From Mycolicibacterium tusciae JS617 (lineage in GTDB: Bacteria > Actinomycetota > Actinomycetes > Mycobacteriales > Mycobacteriaceae): a stretch of DNA of 64,000 nucleotides. Shown here piece by piece: positions 60,028-64,000 of the stretch. The notes under the pieces are model-generated. The model saw only the letters and a program-made list of their open reading frames with translations, ran no database searches and was not told the DNA's origin. How positions within the stretch are numbered: position 1 is the stretch's first letter; every line of letters begins with the position of its first letter. The position numbers were made by a program, and so were the translations under genes. The stretch is from NCBI RefSeq assembly GCF_000243415.2, contig NZ_KI912270.1, forward strand, positions 5,599,837 through 5,663,836, in the 5' to 3' direction.

Positions 60028-60051
60028 GGCTCTTGTGACTCATTCGTGGGT
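60028..60051 (+). repeat. Left terminal inverted repeat of the IS
   Basis: GGCTCTTGTGACTCATTCGT followed by GGGT; exactly complementary to 61434-61457. Confidence 0.9.
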
Positions 60052-60138
60052 TGCTGATTGCGCCTGAACGGCCACACGCCGTTTCCGGTCTAGGTTTTTG
60101 GCTTGTCGAAGGTCAAAAACTACAGATCGGAGAACGGC

Positions 60139-61434
60139 GTGCGGAATGCCAGCCTATGGCGCACCGTGTTGTGCGTCGAGAACGCGGTGGTCGAGGGCGT
60201 CGAGTTCGACGACCAAACGCAGGCTCTCGTGGTCCATATGCGACCGCGACGACCGCTTAAGGGTCGATGCGGAGACTGCGGATCGAGAGCCTCCTGGTAT
60301 GACCGCGGCCAGGGGCGGCGGCGGTGGCGCGGACTCGATTTGGGAACCGTTCAGGTCTTCCTGGAGGCTGACGCCCCACGGGTCAACTGCCCCACCCACG
60401 GCCCGACGGTGCGACAAGTCCCCTGGGCCCGACACGGCGCGGGACATACCCGCTCGTTCGACCAGCAGGTGGCCTGGTTGGCCACACACTGCTCCAAGAA
60501 GGCAATCACCGAGCTGATGCGGATCGCCTGGCGCACAGTCGGATCGATCATCACTCGAGTGTGGGCCGACACCGTCGCCGGAGTCGATGGGTTCGCCGAC
60601 CTGACGCGGATCGGGATTGATGAGATCTCCTACAAGCGCCATCACAAGTACCTAACTGTGGTCGTCGACCACGACAGCGGCCGCCTGGTGTGGGCGCATC
60701 CCGGTCACGAACGCGCGACCGTGCGCGCCTTCTTCGACGCGCTAGAAGCCTCAGGTGCAGGTCGGTGCGCCCAGATCACCCACGTCACCGCTGATGGGGC
60801 CAAATGGATCGCCGACGTGGTCAGCGAACGATGCCCGGACGCCATCCGCTGTGCCGACCCGTTTCACGTCGTTGGTTGGGCCACTGAGGCATTGGATGCC
60901 GTGCGTCAACAGGCCTGGAGCGATGCTCGCCGCAGCGGGCATACCCGCTCGCACGGGTGGGCCCATGGCCGACGCGCCACCATCTCCACCGGGCCAGCCC
61001 AAGCATTGCGGCGCGCCCGCTACGCGCTGTGGAAGAACCCGGAAAACCTCACCGACCGCCAACAAGCGAAGCTGCGCTGGATCGCCACCACCGACCCTCG
61101 GCTCTACCGCGCCTACCTGCTCAAAGAAGGCCTACGGACGGTCTTCAAACTCCCTGCCGACCACGCCGCCGAAGCGCTGGACAGGTGGATCGCTTGGGCA
61201 CGGCGCAGCCGCATCGAATCATTCGTCAAGCTCCAACGCCGCATCGCCGGCCACCGCGAGCAGATCCTCGCTTCCATCGCCCACGGCCTCTCCAACGGAC
61301 TCATCGAATCGGTCAACACCAAGATCCGACTCATCACCCGCATCGCCTTCGGCTTCGCCCACCCCGGCGCCTTAATCGCCCTAGCCATGCTCACTCTCGG
61401 AGGACACCGCCCCACCTTGCCTGGCCGCCAATGA
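60139..61434 (+). CDS. ISL3-family transposase
   Basis: A 431-residue DDE transposase. The N-terminal zinc-finger-like part has CGDCGSRASWYDRG and VNCPTHGPT, followed by a helix-turn-helix (CSKKAITELMRIAWRTVG). Catalytic residues are likely in IGIDEISYKRHHKY, VTADGAKWIADVV and SNGLIESVNTKIR. GTG 60139 (RNASLWRTVLCVEN) fits the family N-terminus better than the TTG at 60103. The frame is intact, so the element may still be active. The stop touches the right inverted repeat. Confidence 0.92.
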   Translation: MRNASLWRTVLCVENAVVEGVEFDDQTQALVVHMRPRRPLKGRCGDCGSRASWYDRGQGRRRWRGLDLGTVQVFLEADAPRVNCPTHGPTVRQVPWARHGAGHTRSFDQQVAWLATHCSKKAITELMRIAWRTVGSIITRVWADTVAGVDGFADLTRIGIDEISYKRHHKYLTVVVDHDSGRLVWAHPGHERATVRAFFDALEASGAGRCAQITHVTADGAKWIADVVSERCPDAIRCADPFHVVGWATEALDAVRQQAWSDARRSGHTRSHGWAHGRRATISTGPAQALRRARYALWKNPENLTDRQQAKLRWIATTDPRLYRAYLLKEGLRTVFKLPADHAAEALDRWIAWARRSRIESFVKLQRRIAGHREQILASIAHGLSNGLIESVNTKIRLITRIAFGFAHPGALIALAMLTLGGHRPTLPGRQ

Positions 61435-61457
61435 CCCACGAATGAGTCACAAGAGCC
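61434..61457 (-). repeat. Right terminal inverted repeat of the IS
   Basis: ACCCACGAATGAGTCACAAG followed by AGCC; exactly complementary to the left repeat. Confidence 0.9.
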
Positions 61458-61465
61458 TCAAATGA
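61458..61465. repeat. Right target-site duplication of the ISL3-type element
   Basis: TCAAATGA, differing from the left copy by one base at position 5. Confidence 0.7.
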
Positions 61466-61496
61466 TGACGCCGCCGGGAGCGACCTATGGGACGGT

Positions 61497-61526
61497 TTGG
61501 GCACTCGGCACCGTCGTCGGTAAGCT
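61497..61526 (+). promoter_or_regulatory. Possible promoter of tRNA-Ser(CGA)
   Basis: TTGGGC (61497-61502) and TAAGCT (61521-61526) with 18-nt spacing, 7 nt before the tRNA. It lies wholly to the right of the IS, so the insertion should not separate the gene from its promoter. Confidence 0.4.
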
Positions 61527-61533
61527 GCCACGC

Positions 61534-61624
61534 GGTGGCGTGTCCGAGCGGCCTAAGGAGCACGCCTCGAAAGCGTGTGACGGGTAACCCCCGTCCGAGG
61601 GTTCAAATCCCTCCGCCACCGCCA
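61534..61624 (+). tRNA. tRNA-Ser (anticodon CGA)
   Basis: Class II tRNA: acceptor GGTGGCG pairs with CGCCACC, discriminator G and encoded CCA. The anticodon loop CTCGAAA gives CGA, with a long variable arm and T loop GTTCAAATC. A short T-run (TATTTT) follows. The last 22 nt overlap the convergent monooxygenase frame. Confidence 0.96.
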
Positions 61625-63111
61625 TATTTTCCGGCCGATATCTCCGACGTGCGCGACCCGACGCCCAGCCAGCGGCGCAGCGCCGTCATCCAGCCCGCGT
61701 GGTCGGACGACTCTCCGACCCACGCGATGTAGCCGTCGGGCCGGACGAGAACCGCCGGGCCCACATCGGATCGCTCGACTTCGGCAAGACCGGCGATGTT
61801 GATCGGACGCGTCTGGAGTTCCCGGATGAGCACGAAGCCCGCCGAGCGCTGCAGGTGTGTCAGTTTGCCCTGTCGCAGTGGGATCTCCGTGGCGCGGGTC
61901 CCGACGAGTGGACTCTGCCCGCGTTCGTGGGGATATCGCAACGCTGTCCCCGCGAAGCTCCCCGCCACCGCGTCACGCACACGCGGTACGCGAAGCAGCC
62001 TGGGCGCAATCAGATTCCGCATCCCACGGGCGATCCGGGGACGCAACGTGACACCGCGCGCCATCAGACCCGACTGCAGCAGGACCCGCTTGCCGATCGG
62101 GTGGCGTTCGTCGTGGTAGGTGTCGAGCACGTCGTCGTCGGCACCCGAGAGGACCGCGTCGATCTTCCATGCGAGATTGGCGGCGTCCTGGATACCGGTG
62201 TTCATGCCCTGCCCACCCATCGGTGAGTGGACGTGTGCCGCGTCGCCTGCGAGAAATACACGGCCGCAGTGATATTGGGCGACCTGACGCTCGTCGCAGT
62301 GGAACCGTGACAACCAGCCGACGTCGCGCACCCCGAGATCGCGTCCCATCGCCCGATTCAGCACGTCGATCACTTCCGGGGCACCGACGGGCTCGGTGTC
62401 GGGCACCTGGTGGGCCCGATCCCACACCATCGTCCGATACCACACACCGTCTTCATCGCTTCGCCCGTACGGCGCCAGAAACGCGAACCGCTCGCGACTG
62501 CTGCCGAGTGTGAGGCCACCGTCGGTCGGGCCGTCGGCGAGCTTGACATCGGCCAGCACGATCGACGACAGGATGGTCTTTCCCGGGAAGTCCACGCCGA
62601 TCAAGTCCCGGACGGTGCTGTGTGCGCCGTCGGCGCCGATCACGTAGTCCGCACGCCATATCGTCTGGTGACCCGGGTCGTCCTTGGCCTGCGCCGTGAC
62701 GGTGACACCTTCCGAATCCTGTTCCAGCGCCACGACTTCGAACCCACGGTGAATCTCAGCCCCGTGACAGGTGGCGTAGCCGGCGAGCGCGCTGTCGACG
62801 TTGCTCTGTGGGGTGACCGCGACGAACTGGAATTTCGAGTGCAGATGGGTGAGGTCGATGCGTGCACCGGCGAATATGGAGACACCGGGGGCCAGGTGCG
62901 CCCTGGCGATGACGTCGTCGGCCAGGCCGCGTGCGTCGAGAAGCTCAAGAGTCCGGGCCATCGTGGCGAACGCCCGGCTGGATGGGTTCGCCTGCGGCCA
63001 GCGTTCGAGGACGACGACTGAGCGGCCGCACCGGGCCAGGTCGCCGGCCGCGGTCAACCCGGTGGGGCCGGCACCGATGACAATCACGTCCACGCGCTGT
63101 GAAGTAGTCAT
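61603..63111 (-). CDS. FAD-dependent aromatic monooxygenase (PheA/UbiH/MhpA type)
   Basis: A 502-residue flavoprotein hydroxylase: FAD dinucleotide loop VIVIGAGPTGLTAAGDLARC, ribose-binding Arg region ANPSSRAFATMARTLELL, the DG motif GADGAHSTVRDLIG and the GD motif RVFLAGDAAHVHSPMGGQGM. A C-terminal thioredoxin-like part follows (VGPAVLVRPDGYIAWVGESS). It probably hydroxylates an aromatic or polyketide-like compound with NAD(P)H and O2. ATG 63111 is 1 nt after the upstream stop. The last eight residues (KYGGGGGI) are encoded inside tRNA-Ser, so the natural stop may have been lost. Confidence 0.87.
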   Translation of the reverse strand: MTTSQRVDVIVIGAGPTGLTAAGDLARCGRSVVVLERWPQANPSSRAFATMARTLELLDARGLADDVIARAHLAPGVSIFAGARIDLTHLHSKFQFVAVTPQSNVDSALAGYATCHGAEIHRGFEVVALEQDSEGVTVTAQAKDDPGHQTIWRADYVIGADGAHSTVRDLIGVDFPGKTILSSIVLADVKLADGPTDGGLTLGSSRERFAFLAPYGRSDEDGVWYRTMVWDRAHQVPDTEPVGAPEVIDVLNRAMGRDLGVRDVGWLSRFHCDERQVAQYHCGRVFLAGDAAHVHSPMGGQGMNTGIQDAANLAWKIDAVLSGADDDVLDTYHDERHPIGKRVLLQSGLMARGVTLRPRIARGMRNLIAPRLLRVPRVRDAVAGSFAGTALRYPHERGQSPLVGTRATEIPLRQGKLTHLQRSAGFVLIRELQTRPINIAGLAEVERSDVGPAVLVRPDGYIAWVGESSDHAGWMTALRRWLGVGSRTSEISAGKYGGGGGI

Positions 63112-63112
63112 G

Positions 63113-63523
63113 TCAGCGCGCCGGGGTGGAGTCGGCTGGATCCGGATACCAGCGGCGGATATCGTCCGGCGTCGAGGAGGGCGAATAGTTGAACACGAAC
63201 CGGCATCCGGGGTTGGCGCTGTGTGCCGCGTTGACGATGGCCTCGAAAAGCAGCGTGTTGTTGGCGACCAACCGCACACCGGCACCGATCAGCACCGCGT
63301 CGTAGCGCTTGTTGGTCAGCCAGGTCCGCACTTTCTCCAGCCCTGCCTCGCCGAAGTCGATCAGGCAGTTGTCGACGTCGTAGCCCGCGGCCCGCAGGCC
63401 TTCCACGTTGTCGGTGTTCGCTTTGGTCAGCTTCTCCCTGGTCAGGCCGGTGAATTGCGTGTAATCCGCGGATTCCACGTCGATGACGTCGGGGTGAAGC
63501 CCGATCTGGATTGCGGTGACCAT
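63113..63523 (-). CDS. Unknown small protein in a TetR/monooxygenase operon
   Basis: A 136-residue protein beginning MVTAIQIGLHPDVIDVESAD. Alternating strands and helices (GLEKVRTWLTNKRYDAVLIG, then AGVRLVANNTLLFEAIVNAA and CRFVFNYSPSS) suggest a small Rossmann-like fold, but I do not recognise the family. AGGAG lies 7 nt before ATG 63523 and 4 nt before an adjacent ATG at 63526. It is the first gene of the operon with the monooxygenase and is divergent from tetR. Confidence 0.7.
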   Translation of the reverse strand: MVTAIQIGLHPDVIDVESADYTQFTGLTREKLTKANTDNVEGLRAAGYDVDNCLIDFGEAGLEKVRTWLTNKRYDAVLIGAGVRLVANNTLLFEAIVNAAHSANPGCRFVFNYSPSSTPDDIRRWYPDPADSTPAR

Positions 63524-63538
63524 CATGGCGCTCCTCAT

Positions 63539-63560
63539 CAGTTCAACGCTTGTTGAACTG
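63539..63560. promoter_or_regulatory. TetR operator-like palindrome 1
   Basis: CAGTTCAAC and GTTGAACTG are perfect 9-bp arms with spacer GCTT. It sits just upstream of the start region of the unknown-protein gene, where it would block its promoter or transcription start. Confidence 0.7.
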
Positions 63561-63584
63561 ACGTTAGAACCGTTCCATAATGTT

Positions 63585-63600
63585 GTCAACAGTCGTTGAA
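63585..63600. promoter_or_regulatory. TetR operator-like palindrome 2
   Basis: GTCAAC-AGTC-GTTGAA repeats the TCAAC-N4-GTTGA core of the first site, 12 nt before the tetR start. The same half-sites and spacing support one regulator binding both and repressing its own gene. Confidence 0.6.
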
Positions 63601-63612
63601 TATAGTGTGGGC

Positions 63613-64000
63613 ATGGCTGTACGAGCACGGGATGCCGCGGCGACGAAGGCCGCAATATTGGCTGCCGCAAGGGTGCACTTCGGGCAAAGCGGATTCGAAA
63701 GAACGACGATCCGGTCGGTGGCGAAGGCGGCTGGTGTTGATCCCGCGCTGGTGATGCATTACTTCGGCAACAAGGACAAGCTTTTCGGCGAGGTGTCGCG
63801 CCTGGATATCTCACCCCCGGACCTGTCCGGTGTGGCGCCCCAGGATGTAGCCGACGTGCTGTTGCCGCTTTTCACCCAGGTGTGGGGACCCGAAGGGCCT
63901 TTTCTGCCGCTGCTCCGTGCCGCCGCGTCAAGCCAGGCGGCGGCGGACGCACTCCTCGACGTCTTCGCCCGGCAGGTCGCGCCCGCACTGGCGGATGTGG
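63613..64000 (+). CDS. TetR/AcrR-family regulator (3' end outside window)
   Basis: 129 complete codons are visible from ATG 63613. Residues 8-55 form the TetR helix-turn-helix: AATKAAILAAARVHFGQSGF, TTIRSVAKAAGVDPALVMHY, then FGNKDKLF. The later part is the start of the ligand domain (DVLLPLFTQVWGPEGPFLPL). The gene continues beyond the window. It is divergent from the unknown-protein/monooxygenase operon and faces two matching palindromes, so it is probably its repressor. Confidence 0.88.
   Translation, partial: MAVRARDAAATKAAILAAARVHFGQSGFERTTIRSVAKAAGVDPALVMHYFGNKDKLFGEVSRLDISPPDLSGVAPQDVADVLLPLFTQVWGPEGPFLPLLRAAASSQAAADALLDVFARQVAPALADV

Larger units (their letters stand above)
60028..61457 (+). 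mobile_element. ISL3-family insertion sequence
   Basis: A complete ~1430-bp element bounded by 24-bp perfect inverted repeats (60028-60051 and 61434-61457) whose ends begin GGCTCTT, the ISL3 hallmark, and flanked by near-identical 8-bp duplications. It carries one intact transposase gene. The left and right flanks rejoin into a 26-bp perfect palindrome, so the IS entered the centre of a hairpin-like site between the DUF732 gene and tRNA-Ser(CGA). I cannot name the exact IS. Confidence 0.9.

Overview
The window comes from a mycobacterium, most likely a rapid-growing Mycolicibacterium-type species. The DNA is GC-rich, GTG starts and ATGA/GTGA stop-start overlaps are frequent, and the genes make the mycolyl-arabinogalactan wall: fadD32, pks13, accD4, embC-embA-embB, aftA, dprE2, dprE1, a GtrA-family protein, wzm, glfT1 and wzt. 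As I remember the M. tuberculosis H37Rv map (not searched here), the order follows Rv3801c down to about Rv3752c, with local replacements. I cannot name the species.

Layout. 1-8686: end of fadD32, then pks13 and accD4, the mycolic acid condensation module. 8703-11127: a DUF4331 gene broken by a nonsense codon, and a membrane Ser/Thr protein kinase. 11129-26426 (minus strand): the arabinan block, read dprE1 > dprE2 > aftA > embC > embA > embB > a metallo-beta-lactamase-fold hydrolase, with the GtrA-like gene upstream of dprE1. 26436-31440: accessory genes (MocR regulator, AhpD-like protein, APH-like protein, zinc ribbon, DUF222/HNH protein). 31594-34649: galactan initiation and export (wzm, glfT1, wzt) plus the proteasome activator bpa. 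35009-44292: metabolic genes, three regulators, several decayed genes (small membrane protein, echA21), hisC2 and three tRNA genes. 44293-44704: a gap closed by a degenerate second copy of the tRNA-Arg 3' end. 44705-59869: hydrolases, an HxlR/imine-reductase-like pair, alkylsulfatase, truncated hemoglobin, the proXVWZ osmoprotectant importer, tyrA and tadA. 60020-61465: an ISL3-family insertion sequence inside a palindrome. 61534-64000: tRNA-Ser, then a flavin monooxygenase operon diverging from a TetR gene with two matching operator-like palindromes.

How the genes work together. FadD32 activates the meromycolate, AccD4 (with partners outside the window) supplies the carboxylated second chain, and Pks13 condenses them. 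DprE1/DprE2 make decaprenyl-phosphoryl-arabinose, the donor used by AftA and the Emb proteins to build arabinan on galactan. GlfT1 starts the galactan and Wzm/Wzt export it. Two drug-target residues stand out: DprE1 has Ala where M. tuberculosis has the benzothiazinone-reactive Cys387, and EmbB has Gln at the position of Ile303 in the ethambutol-resistance region.

The core wall genes read intact. Several non-essential genes carry single-base lesions, some in homopolymers, so either real decay or base-calling error should be considered. I did not find a convincing wholly new multi-gene system. The best candidates for new biology are the TetR/unknown-protein/monooxygenase unit, the IS in a palindrome, and the exact 33-bp triplication inside pks13.
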